64,000 bases of DNA from Neocallimastix lanati (nom. inval.). Lineage: Eukaryota; Neocallimastigomycota; Neocallimastigomycetes; Neocallimastigales; Neocallimastigaceae. The DNA lies in the NCBI GenBank assembly GCA_016946835.1, contig JACVTC010000043.1:1196001-1260000 (forward strand), written 5' to 3'. Made by a program: the position numbers and the translations under genes. Under the pieces are notes generated by a model. The model did no database searches, was not told the origin of the DNA, and saw only the letters and a list, made by a program, of their open reading frames with translations. Below are positions 1-11,568 of this stretch, in pieces. Position 1 is the stretch's first letter. Each line of letters opens with the position of its first letter.

Positions 1-2
1 AT

Positions 3-1424
3 ACTTCAACTGAACTTGAAGGCACTGCTGCTTATTATTGCTTTGTCCAATTTGAACATTATATTTTAGGTAATCCTTTCAAAACTATTCTATATACTGA
101 TCACAAACCTTTTGTTTCCATTATTAAAAGTTGTGAGCCGAATACTCTTAAACATCAACGTTGGTGTGATAAATTTGGTAAATTTCAAGTTGATATTGTT
201 TATCACCCTGTTAGAGCTGATTTGATTGCTGATGCATTGTCTAGAGTTGTTCGTAAAGACTTCTCTATTACTAATGTTTGTATTAGAGTTCTAATTCTTT
301 TTTTAATAGCGATATTCTGTTCACCTCTGTTAATAATTTTAAAAGTTCCATTGATTACTCTATTGTTAATAATTCACCTATTGATAGCTCCATTCTCACC
401 CAAGAGGAGAACGAAAAATTCATTTCTGAATTTATGTATAAATTTTTAACCGATAGATTTATAAAAATTGATAATAATTTATATTTTAGTGATGGTTTAA
501 GATTACGAAAAATTATTGATGATCCCTATGAAAAAATTAAAATTATTACTAAAGAGCATAGAGTAGGACATGAAGTTATTCAGAAAACATATGAGAGAAT
601 AAAAGGAAACTATTATTGGAAAATTTTAATTTTAGATGTAAAAAAATATATTTCTTCATGCAAGATTTGTCAGTTAATCGTTCTGAACCATTGCCAAAGC
701 CCACTGAAAAATTTAGAACTCCTGTTGAGGCTCCTTTTGTTCGACTTGGATTAGATATTATTGTACCATTAAAGGAAATAAATAGAGGTAACAAATATAT
801 TATTGTTTGTATAGATTACTTCACAAAGTGGGTAGAAGCAAAACCACTTTGTACAACCACTTCTCGAGATGTGACAAATTTCATAGTGGAAGTTTTCAGT
901 AAAAATGGTATACCCCAAATTATTGTAATTGATAATGGAGTCCAATTTACGTCAGATATAAAAATATTTTTAGATCTTTATAATATATATATCCATTTTG
1001 TTAGTATACATCATCCTGAATCTTATGACTTGGTAGAGAATAGAAATAGAGAATTTGGAAAACAATTAAGAAATTTCTCTTACGACAATAAAAATTGGGA
1101 TATTTTACTACCTCTAGCTTTATGGGCACTTAGGACAAGTGAATCTACTGTTTCTGGTTACTCTAGTTTTGAATTATTGTACGGAAGAAAAGAATTGCTA
1201 CTGGTCGATATTAATTTAAGAAATTCAGTATTAGCAGAAGACAGGCTCAACAAAGTATGGAAAATAAAGAAAATTTTAAAATATATGATTTGGTAAAAAT
1301 TAGAAATCACCAAAGGACTAAACTTGAACCGTATTTCCTTGGTCCATATATAATTAAGGACACATCTTGGAATACAGTTCAATTACAGAATATTAAATAT
1401 ATTGGTTTCCATTCCAGGTTTTAA
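3..1424 (+). pseudogene. Ty3/gypsy retrotransposon pol, 3' part (RNase H and integrase), frameshifted
   Basis: The window opens inside a Ty3/gypsy polyprotein. From base 3 the first frame reads an RNase H with a YTDH motif and the hallmark ADALSR (about 225-246). The frame then shifts near 285-300. The next frame carries the H-x3-H / C-x2-C zinc-binding module of integrase (HRVGH about 560, CKIC about 660). It shifts again near 675 into the integrase core, where the three acidic residues can be read: D in LGLDII, D in IDNGVQF and E in LVENRN. A third shift near 1258 leads to a C-terminal GPY/F-type module (KLEPYFLGPY) and a stop at 1422-1424. The order RNase H then integrase is the Ty3/gypsy order. 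At least three frame changes mean it cannot make the polyprotein unless some are sequencing errors. The upstream half lies outside the window. Confidence 0.9.
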
Positions 1425-1458
1425 AATCCTTTTTATTTTTCATAGTACGTATCTGCTT

Positions 1459-1500
1459 AGTGGAGGTTGGACTGTAGGTAAACATTTTAGTAGTATATGA
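1459..1500 (+). mobile_element. Probable polypurine tract and start of the 3' LTR
   Basis: Some 35 bases after the integrase stop lies a purine run, AGTGGAGG (1459-1466), followed by TTGGACTG. In Ty3/gypsy elements the plus-strand primer sits directly before the 3' LTR, which usually begins TG; the TG at 1468 fits. The far end of the LTR could not be found because the 5' LTR is outside the window. Confidence 0.45.
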
Positions 1501-2130
1501 AAAAAAAATATAATTTTTCTGATTCTTTTAATAATAAAAAATTTTTTTTAATTTCAATTCTTAATAAGGAAGACAATAAGATGCTCTTTTTATGAGTCTT
1601 AATGCTCTTAATTTTTATTTGGAAATAAAATTAATCAATTTGAAATTAATTTTTTAAGTCTTATTAATTTATTATAAAAATAATTATATTATAAATTACA
1701 TGATTAATACATAATTTTGATACAAGATTTAGAATAATTCTTAATACTATGGATTATGCATATTATTCATTTTATCAACAGTAATAAAGATTTTAACGTA
1801 TGTGCAACAATAATTTGAGCAATATAAGATAAATATCAATAATAATTAAATAACTAATATTAAATTTTATATTAACAATAAATAATTTACTTAATACTAT
1901 CAAAAGAGATGTAATAACTGAAAATAATTTCTGATACTTGAAAATTTCTTTTCATATCTCTATATCTCTATTTGTGATTAAGACAAATAATATAAATTAA
2001 ATTACTGTTATATTATTAATACTTATTTTTATTCGTCAAATATTATTTTATATATGATTTAAAATTATGTAACTATAATATTATTTTATATATGATATAA
2101 AATTATGAACATTATTTAATTAGTTTCTTA

Positions 2131-2172
<42 letters not shown>

Positions 2173-2688
2173 GGTTTGTCTATTTAATTTATATTTTTAT
2201 ACTTTGGTTTGGTGTTAGAATAAAAATTAAAATATCTTAATTATATTTATTTTTATTCTTTGATTTTTAGAAATATATATATTTTAATTATTTTTATTTT
2301 TAAGTATAAAAATATAATATTATATGAAATTATATTTATTTTTATTCTTTGATTTTTAGAAATATATATATTTTAATTATTTTTATTTTTAAGTATAAAA
2401 ATATAATATATGAAATTATATATATATATTATGATTTTCAGAAATATATATAATTGTGTTCAAATGTCAATAGCACATAAAGAAATGAAAATTAAAGTAA
2501 AAAAAAAAAAAATAAATACTATCCAGCATAATATTAATAAAGTATTTTAAAAGTTATTAATATATTAATAACTATTTTATTTTAATTTTTTTTTTTTTTT
2601 TTTAATATTTTTTCAATATTTTTAACAATTTTCCATAATAAAAAATTAAATTTATTTTTAATGAATTTTTTTAATATAAAATATCTAA
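1500..2688. repeat. Gene-free stretch with an 89-bp tandem duplication
   Basis: No coding signal is visible. It holds a (TTA)n run at about 2131-2173. A segment of about 89 bp starting at 2241 is repeated head to tail from 2330, with near identity through the TTTGATTTTTAGAAATATAT core; the second copy ends near 2418. The rest is AT-only sequence between the retroelement and the 3' end of the leftward LRR gene, and may include the 3' LTR and the gene's 3' UTR. Confidence 0.6.
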
Positions 2689-4400
2689 CTAATAATTGTG
2701 ATGAAGGTGTTTTGAATCATAGTTTTTATTATATAATTCATCTTCAATTGAGTTAGTTTCTTCCTCGATTTCAGTTTCTTCTTCGATTTCAGTTTCTTTT
2801 TCGGTTTCAGTTTCTTCTTCGATTTCAGTTTCTTCTTCGATTTTAGTTTCAGTTGTTTTTGATGTTGATGTTGTTTTAGTTTTAATATATGTAGTTTTTA
2901 TTTCGTTTTCATTTTCAGTTTCAGTTGGATTTAATATTGAGGTTGTTGTCTTTTTATTTATTGTAGTAGAAATAGTGGTAGTATAAGAAATTGCTTCTGA
3001 AGTTTCTATTTCAACTGATTCATTAAATTTAGTTGGTAAAGATATAATTGTAGTAGTTACAATCGTTTTTATCTTAGTTAATTCTGTTGATTCTACAGGT
3101 AAAGACTTAATAGCAGCTATTGGTTTTGAAGTTTCAATTTCATTTGTTTCAATTTTAATTGTTTCGGAAACTAAATCAGTTGGTAAAGATTTAGTAGTTA
3201 TTGTTGTATATTTTTCATTTACTTCATTTGATTTTATGTATTCTATTGGTAAATGTTTTGATGGCATTTTTTTATATGGTAAAGATTCTTCTTCTTTTTG
3301 TTCTTTTTCTTTTTGTTCTTCTTTTTTTTGTTCTTCTTCTTTTTGTTCTTCTTCTTTTTGTTCTTCTTCCTCTTCTTTATTAGGTTCATAATTTATTATA
3401 GTTTCAAACGTATCAATAGATTTTATTGGTAATGTTTTAGATTGAAAAACTTTTGAAAGTGTTATTTTATTTTCTTGTGAATTATTAGCAACTGTTTTAA
3501 TAGATTCAGCTGCTGGTAATACTTTTGAAGTATTTTTTTCTTTAACAGTAATTTTAGTAATTGTTGTAGTTTTGAACATAATAGCCTTAGTAGTTTTAGT
3601 AGCAGAAATGTTTTCAAATGGAATAATTTTAGTTGTTAAAATATTATATGATTTACTTTCAATTTCATTTTCATTTGGATTTTCAGTCTCATTTCCAAGA
3701 AATTCATGTTCAGCTGGAATATCAATTTCATTTTCAAGATTTTCATTATCATTTTTATTTTCAGGAATTTCATTTTCAAGGATTTCATTTTTAGAGATTT
3801 CATTTTTAGGGATTTCATTTTCAAGGATTTTATTTTCAATGATTTTATTTTTGTCTGGTTTTTCAGTTTCATTTTCAACAAGAATTTCATTTTCAGCAGG
3901 AATATCAGTTTCATTTTCAGTAATTTCATTTTCAGCAGGAATATCAGTTTCATTTTCGTTAATTTCATTTTCAGCAGGAATATCAGTTTCATTTTCGTTA
4001 ATTTCATTTTCAGCAGGAATATCAGTTTCATTTTCGGTAATTTCATTTTCAGCAGAATTTTCGTCTATTGGAGTTGAAATTAGACTATTACTTTTGATAT
4101 TTTTTGATATTTGATTAATGAACATTTCTTTTCCTTTTACACCATTTGGAACTACAATATCATCTGGTATATCAAATTTGTAATTTTTGGAGGTAGAGGA
4201 AAGAGCAACTTTAGAATCCAAAATATTTTCTTTTTCGAAAATAGAATTAGTTTCTTCGATAGTATCAATAGTAGAAGATTTAGTTTTTGTAATTGAGGTA
4301 GTTGATGGAATAATTGAAGTATTTCTAGTAGTAGTTGATTTATGATTTTTATTCCAATGATAGAATGAATTTCCATTTTTATATCCTTCAAAACCATTAA

Positions 4401-4470
<70 letters not shown>

Positions 4471-5774
4471 GTTCCAGCCAAAAAATGGATTTCTATTTTT
4501 ATATCTTTCATTAAATTTATTATTTTTATACCAGTCAAAGAATGGATTTCTATATTTAAATCCTTTAATTCCGTCAAATCCATTAAATCCATTAAATCTA
4601 TTAAATCCAGTACTTGATTTATCGGAAGTTTTTGTGGAACTTGGAATAGTAGTAGTAGTAGTAATAGTAGTAACAATTGGATTAATTTTAGTTGTTTTTT
4701 TAACAATACTATTTATATTTGCCTTGTCGAGATTTTGAGCTTTAGAAGATAATAATAAATTATCTTCAATACTATTATTTATTGCCTTATTAGTATTAAT
4801 TACTTTATTTTTATTTGTAGCCTCATTAATATTAATTTCTTTATTATTATTAATTTCTTCATTAGTATTATTTTCCATGTTATCTGATTCATGGTTTTGT
4901 TTTTGGTTGTTATTACTATTATTAGAAGATACATTTATTTCTTCAACATATTCAGTAATTGGAATATGTTTATGTCCATTATTTTCTTGTTCATTCTCAT
5001 TATCATCATCATTTTCTTCTTTATCATCATCATTTTCATAATCATCATCATTTTCATAATTTTCTTCTTCTTGTCGATTAATTGGAATGTTATTATTATT
5101 ATTATTTGAATTATTATTAATATTATGGTTATTAGTTTTATTGGTACTAGTATTCTTTGGTTTTCTAGTGGACTTTGAGTCATCCACATGATCTTCAAGT
5201 ACATCGTAATCAATATCTTCATCATCATCATCATCTTCATTATTGTTAATATCTTCTTCTTTTTCTTCAATTGATTCTTGAACATTAATGTTACTATTAC
5301 CATTAGTATCTGTATTGGTATTTGTATTAATGTTAATATTTATGTTAGTATTAGTGTCTGTATTACTAATATCAATATTTGGAATGTCACCATCGTTTTC
5401 ATTAATTAAAATATCTACATCCTCATTATCAATACTATAGCCTTCATTTTTCTTTAATTCTTCAACAATCTTTTCATATTTACTAACTTCTTCAGCAGTA
5501 CAAATAGTAGTTGTGGATTTACAAATTGATTCTGGAGAAGTACATAATTTAGTTTGACCAGCGTCACAAATCAAAAGAGTAGCATAATTTGTTAAGTAAC
5601 CATTTAATAATGAATTATTTGATAAATTTAAAGTTTTTAATTTGGCTAAAGTATTAACATAATCTGGTAAAACACCTGAGAAATTGTTATCGTTTAATAC
5701 TAAATATTCAAGTTCCTTTAATTTACCGATAGTGTTTGGAATATTACCAGTAATTTTATTATTTGAAAGATTTC

Positions 5775-5834
<60 letters not shown>

Positions 5835-6228
5835 TAAAATTTTTATAAAAAAATAATTATAATAATAATAAGTCAATATATATATTTATTATTTAGATAA
5901 AGCATTTTTATATAATACTTACAAATACATTAAATTTTTTAAAGTACTAATTTTATCTGGTACATAACCATAAAGAGCATTATCATTTAATTCACTAAAT
6001 AATAAATTTTAAAAAAAATATATTATAAGATTACTATTCTAGTTTTTTTTTTTTTTTTTTTTTTTTTTATTTATTTATTTATTTTTTTATTCTAATTTTC
6101 TAATTTTTTTTATTTTAATTTTTTTTTTATTTATTCTAATTTTTTTTTTTTTTTTTTTTATTTATTTATTTATTTTTTTATTCTAATTTTCTAATTTTTT
6201 TTATTTTAATTTTTTTTTTATTTATTCT

Positions 6229-6270
<42 letters not shown>

Positions 6271-7238
6271 GTTGATTACAAAGATTGTATAAAAAAAGAA
6301 CAAATAAACTTACAGCCAAGTAATAGTTGATGGAAGAGCAGTAATAACTTCATTAACTAATGATGCTAACTTATTTTTTGATAAAATAAGATATTTTAAT
6401 GACTTTAAAGTTGATAAATTTGGAATAGTACCTTCAAGAAAATTTTTATTTAATGATCTATTATTAAATTAAATATATATGTACAATTAATTTTATAGAA
6501 GTAAAAAAAAGTTTTTTTATATTTTATTATATATATTATTTTTATTTTTATTTATTTATTTTTGCACAAATAAACACATACTCTCTATATATTATTATTA
6601 CTTACAAGGTTTCAAGTTTAGTTAATTTATTAATAAAAGTTGGGATACTGCCAGTTAATTGATTATTTTCTAAATATAAACTTTTTAATTTTGTAAGGGA
6701 ACAGATACTTTCTGGTATAGTTCCAGTAAAACCGTTATTGTTTAAAGCTAAATTTTCTAATTTATTTAAATTACCAATACTTTCTGGAATAATTCCACCG
6801 AGAGAATTGAAAGCAAGATCCCTATTTATATATATATATATATTAAAAATTTAAATATTTATTTTCAAATCAGATATATATATATATATATATATCAACT
6901 TACAAGGTGTTAAGATTAATTAAATTTCCAATATCATTTGGTATTTCACCAGTAATTTGATTATTTTCAACATTTCTTAATAAATAAATATATATATATA
7001 TACATATTTATATATAATTCCACAATTAATACTTTAGTAATGCTTATTATATATAAAATGTTAAAAAATTAAATAATAATAATAATAATAATTATAATAA
7101 TAATTATAATAATAATTATAATAATAATAATTGTAATAATAATAATAATTATAATAATAATAATTGTAATAATAATAATATTGTAATAATAATAATAATA
7201 ATTATAATAATTGTAATAATAATAATAATAATAACAAT

Positions 7239-7277
<39 letters not shown>

Positions 7278-8051
7278 TATAATAATATTTATAATTATAA
7301 AACTTACAAATATTTAAGGCCAGTAAGTAAAGTAATAGAGTTTGGAAGAGTACCCATAATATTTTTGTCACTTAAATTACTTTATATTTTAAAATTTAAT
7401 TCAAATAAATAAACAAAAAAAAAAAATATTTAATATATTTTCTTAAATTATATATTAATATAAATATTGATATTTTTTATATTATATATATTAATTTATA
7501 CATTTTTGTAATTCTTAAAACATCATCAACAGTAGAGCAAATAATAGTATCATCATTACAACATTTCATTGATTTATTTTTCCATATAGCACTTAAATTT
7601 AAACTAGTATAAATACTCTTAAGAATATCACAATCATTTGAAAAATTGGTTGGTACATCATTAGAAATGGTATTATTGTTATTTATTGGTGGATTAATTG
7701 AATCATTAGAATTAGAGGTACAAGCAGTCAATGTGGATTGACATAACTTACCAATAAGTTCAGGATCTATACATAATTGAGTATAAGAATAATCACACGT
7801 ATTAACTTTACTGACTTCTGGAATACTACCAATTAATTCTTGATTTCCAGATAAATATCTAATTTTTAATTAAGTAAAAATAATAATATATAAACATAAA
7901 TATACTTATAATCATATATATATTTATAATTTATTTGTATGTTATATCTTATATTTTTACTTACAATGTTGTTAATTTACTCAAATCAGAAAGTGAAATA
8001 GGAACAGTACCAGAAAGTTCATTTGATTTTAAATTACTATTTTTTTTAAAA

Positions 8052-8102
<51 letters not shown>

Positions 8103-9627
8103 TATATATTAATAATAATATATATTAATAAAATTTTTTTATATTTTAAAAATTTATATAAAAATATAAAAATAATAATTATTGTTAAACTTACATATAT
8201 GTTAATTTAAGTAAGTTTCCAATTTCCTTTGGAATTGAGCCAGACAACTTGTTGTACCCAATATTACTAATAAAAATATCAATAAAAAAAAATAAAATTT
8301 AATGATTTTAATTAAATATATATTTCTAAAAGATATGAAAAATTATGACATACAGTTTTTTTAAATTTTTTAAACTTCCAATAGCTGAAGGAATTTCACC
8401 CATAAGAGAATTACTACTTAAATTACTATTAATATATATATATATATATTTTTTAAATTAATAATTTATTAATTTTAATACTTATTTATGAATTTTTTTC
8501 ATAAAATTTATATTTATTTTAAATTTATTATAATAATATTTACATCTTTTTTAAAGATTTCATATTTTTTATATTTGGAGAAATGGTACCAGTTAAATTA
8601 TTTGAATTTAAATAACTTTTTATAATAATAAAAATATATTTTTTATTTTAAAATTAGTATTAAATAAAAAAAATATATATTATTATAATTAGGAAATATA
8701 TATATTACCAATAATATAATTTAGAAAGTTTATATAATCCTTCAGGAATCTCACCAGTAAAATGGTTATTATTCATATATCTTTCATAATTTATATTAAA
8801 AAAAATTATTAATTTTATATAATTATTAATTTTATTTTATTTTTTTTTTCTAATTTAATTTTATTTATTTTTTGTTAATTTTTTTATTATTATTATATAT
8901 ATACATATATATTTTATTTTTTATTATTATTATATATATATACATATATATTTTATATATTTTTTGATTTTGAATATATATATTTAGAACTAATATTTTA
9001 ATTAAAATTATTATTTCTTACAAAACTTCAAGATTAGAAAATTTTTCGATACTCTCAGAAATGGTGCCTTCAAATTCATTATTTGATATATCTCTGATTG
9101 TTATTTATTTAATATTGATAATATTAATTATGAAATATATATATATATAATAAAAAAAATTATAGAATATTATATATATATTACAAGGAACTTAGTTTGT
9201 AGATACTGAAAAGACTTTCTGGGAGTTGACCATAAAATTTATTATTATTCAATTCGCTATTCGAAAATATATAATTTAATATATACATATATATATAAAT
9301 TTTAAATTATATATTTTTTAAATATATATAAATTATAAAATAAATATATATAATAATATTTAAATAATATATATAATCTTAATTTTTACATATTGACTAA
9401 ATTGTTAAGAGCACCAATGGAATTTGAAATTTCTCCAGTTAATTCATTATTACCTAAATTTCTATTTAAAGTAAATAAAAAGAATGGTTATATAATTATT
9501 AATTTAAAATTTATTTTACTTTGGTATGTATATATATATATAAATTATACATACAAAGTTTCAAGATTTCTTAAAGAATAAATACTTTCTGGAATAGTTC
9601 CATTGAGTTTATTACCACTGAGATTTC

Positions 9628-9699
<72 letters not shown>

Positions 9700-9976
9700 T
9701 ATGACATTTTTGAGAAAACAAAAAATAAATTTATATAAATGAAATATAAATTTACAAATATATATATAATTTTGAATCATTTTAATTTATAAAATACATA
9801 CAAAACTTTTAAATTTGATAATTGACCAATACTACTTGGAATAGAACCATAGATTTTATTATTTCCCAAATCACTAATTTTTTTTTTACATATTATATAT
9901 ATAATATTATTTCAGTTAGTGGAAAAAGTTTGAAATTATATAATGAAATTTATTAAATAATATTGATATTATATAA

Positions 9977-10010
<34 letters not shown>

Positions 10011-10547
10011 GCATCTACAGTTCTTTTAGCATAGAAATAGAACCAATACTTTCATGAATTTTTCCTTCAGCTGTTGATGTCTTAAAAGCTCTTATAAAAT
10101 ATATGGAATAAAAAATTTCATATTACAATAATTATTATTATATATATTTTATAAATTTAAGTTTTGAAAAATAAATTTAATTTTATGAAATTGAAGTATA
10201 AATTAATATACTGAATAAAATTTTAAAATTTAATAGTAAAATAGAAGTATAAAATAATATCTTAAAATAATATAATAAAATAATATCAAGAATTATAAAA
10301 TGAAATTATGAAACAGGATTATAATATAGAATTAATATTCTTACAATTTGGTAACATATGATTGTTCTTTATTACATTGAACCATTAGATTTTTACAACA
10401 ATTCATTGTACCATCTTCCCAATTTGCATCAAAACCTTTATTAAAGTTTTGAAAAATTAACTTGACATAATCACAATCAGTTTCTGCCCAACATTTTTGA
10501 ATTATACAAATATATACAAAATATGGAATAATATATAACTTTAACAT
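2689..10547 (-). CDS. Secreted leucine-rich-repeat protein, 19 exons, duplicated ectodomain, low-complexity acidic tail
   Basis: Exons: 10547-10345, 10090-10019, 9873-9802, 9626-9555, 9461-9390, 9256-9185, 9093-9022, 8780-8709, 8615-8544, 8425-8354, 8266-8195, 8036-7965, 7858-7502, 7379-7308, 6975-6904, 6821-6606, 6457-6314, 5994-5923, 5773-2689. They sum to 5013 nt (1670 codons plus stop); every intron is GT/AG and phase 2. Most exons are 72 nt, one 24-residue LRR of the L-x-x-N-x-L-x-G-x-I-P type. Exon 1 gives a signal peptide and a Cys-containing cap (CDY...NCC). Eleven LRR exons follow. Exon 13 then carries a Cys cap (TCDYSYTQLC), a short linker and a second N-cap (NDCDIL...KCC). A second block of about ten LRRs ends in a similar cap (ICDAGQTKLC). 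The tail (about residues 715-1670) is Asn/Asp/Glu-rich, with poly-Asn, acidic repeats and Lys-Glu repeats, and shows no membrane segment. A cell-surface or wall recognition or adhesion role is inferred. Confidence 0.85.
6060..6262. repeat. 91-bp tandem duplication and poly-T inside an LRR-gene intron
   Basis: Within the intron between exons 17 and 18 of the LRR gene, a block of T runs, TTTA repeats and TTCTAATTTTCTAA recurs exactly 91 bp later (anchors at 6090 and 6181), followed by a T run of about 34. It inflates one of the otherwise short introns. Confidence 0.75.
7070..7280. repeat. Imperfect (AAT)n array in an LRR-gene intron
   Basis: AAT/TAA units interrupted by ATT and GTAAT variants fill the intron between exons 14 and 15. 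Tyr/Asn/Ile-rich open frames here are artefacts of the repeat. Comparable (TTA)n runs sit in the introns at 5775-5834 and 9627-9700. Confidence 0.85.
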
Positions 10548-10626
10548 TTTTGATAATTATATTAATTTTTTCTTTTATATTTGATTAGAAGTTTGTATTT
10601 GATATATTTTGAAGTTGTTTAATATT

Positions 10627-10895
10627 TTACATAAGTATTATATTATTAATTTTATTACTTTTTTTTTTTTTTAAAAAAAAATAGTATTAAAAAAAAAGTG
10701 TATCTTTTATCTATATATATTGTTAATGTAAGAATATAGATATAAGATTACATAAGTATTATATTTTAATTTTATTACTTTTTTTTTAAAAAAAAAATAA
10801 TATTAAAAAAAAAGCTGTATCTTTTATTTATATATATAAAAAAAAGTGTTATCTTTTATCTATATATATTGTGAATGTAAGAATATAGATATAAG
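10627..10895. promoter_or_regulatory. Duplicated upstream segment of the LRR gene
   Basis: About 80-350 bp upstream of the LRR start codon, a unit beginning TTACATAAGTATTATAT (10627) is repeated from 10748, 121 bp later. Each unit has a T-run/A-run inverted block, then TATCTTTTATCTATATATATTG and a GTAAGAATATAGATATAAG end; part of the unit occurs a third time near 10846. The position suggests promoter or 5' UTR sequence that has expanded in tandem. No transcription-factor site is identified. Confidence 0.45.
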
Positions 10896-11534
10896 ATATA
10901 TATGAATAAGTAGTTTTTTCCTTTATTTTTTTTTTTTTTACTTTCTTTCCTTTAAGTTCTTTATAATAAAATGACTTTGTATTATTTAATAGTTTTTAAT
11001 TAAATAAAATATTTAATATTAAAATATTTTGTGAATATTTTGACTTTTTGATTCAAATGTAAAATTTCGTAGAAATTTCAATATAAATTTCGATTAGGAG
11101 AAATTTAATATTTACAATATTAATAAATTTATTTCTTTCAATTTATAAATTAATGCTATATTACAAATAATAAGAAAATAATTTATAAAATCAACTTGAT
11201 TTTATTTTAATTTTTTTTTTTCTTTAAGATTTATATTTTAAAATAGTTTTTTAATGGTTTTTAAAATTTAAATAAAAATAGTATATATAGTATATATATA
11301 AATATAAAAAAAAAGTTTTGTAAAAAAAAAAATAATAATAATAAAACAAGAATGTTATTAATATTTTAATACTCAAATAAATTAGAAATAATATACATAT
11401 TTACCATGATTTTAAATTTTATATTGGATTAATGATATTAAATATTATATATTTATACAATGTTATATTATTATTTATATTTATATTTATATTATATATT
11501 AAAATTTTATTTTATATTTTTTTTTATCTTTTAT

Positions 11535-11568
<34 letters not shown>

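Noticed and set aside
3572-5109. Several long open frames on the plus strand and in other minus frames
   Set aside because: Antisense and frame-shifted shadows of the repetitive tail of the LRR gene.
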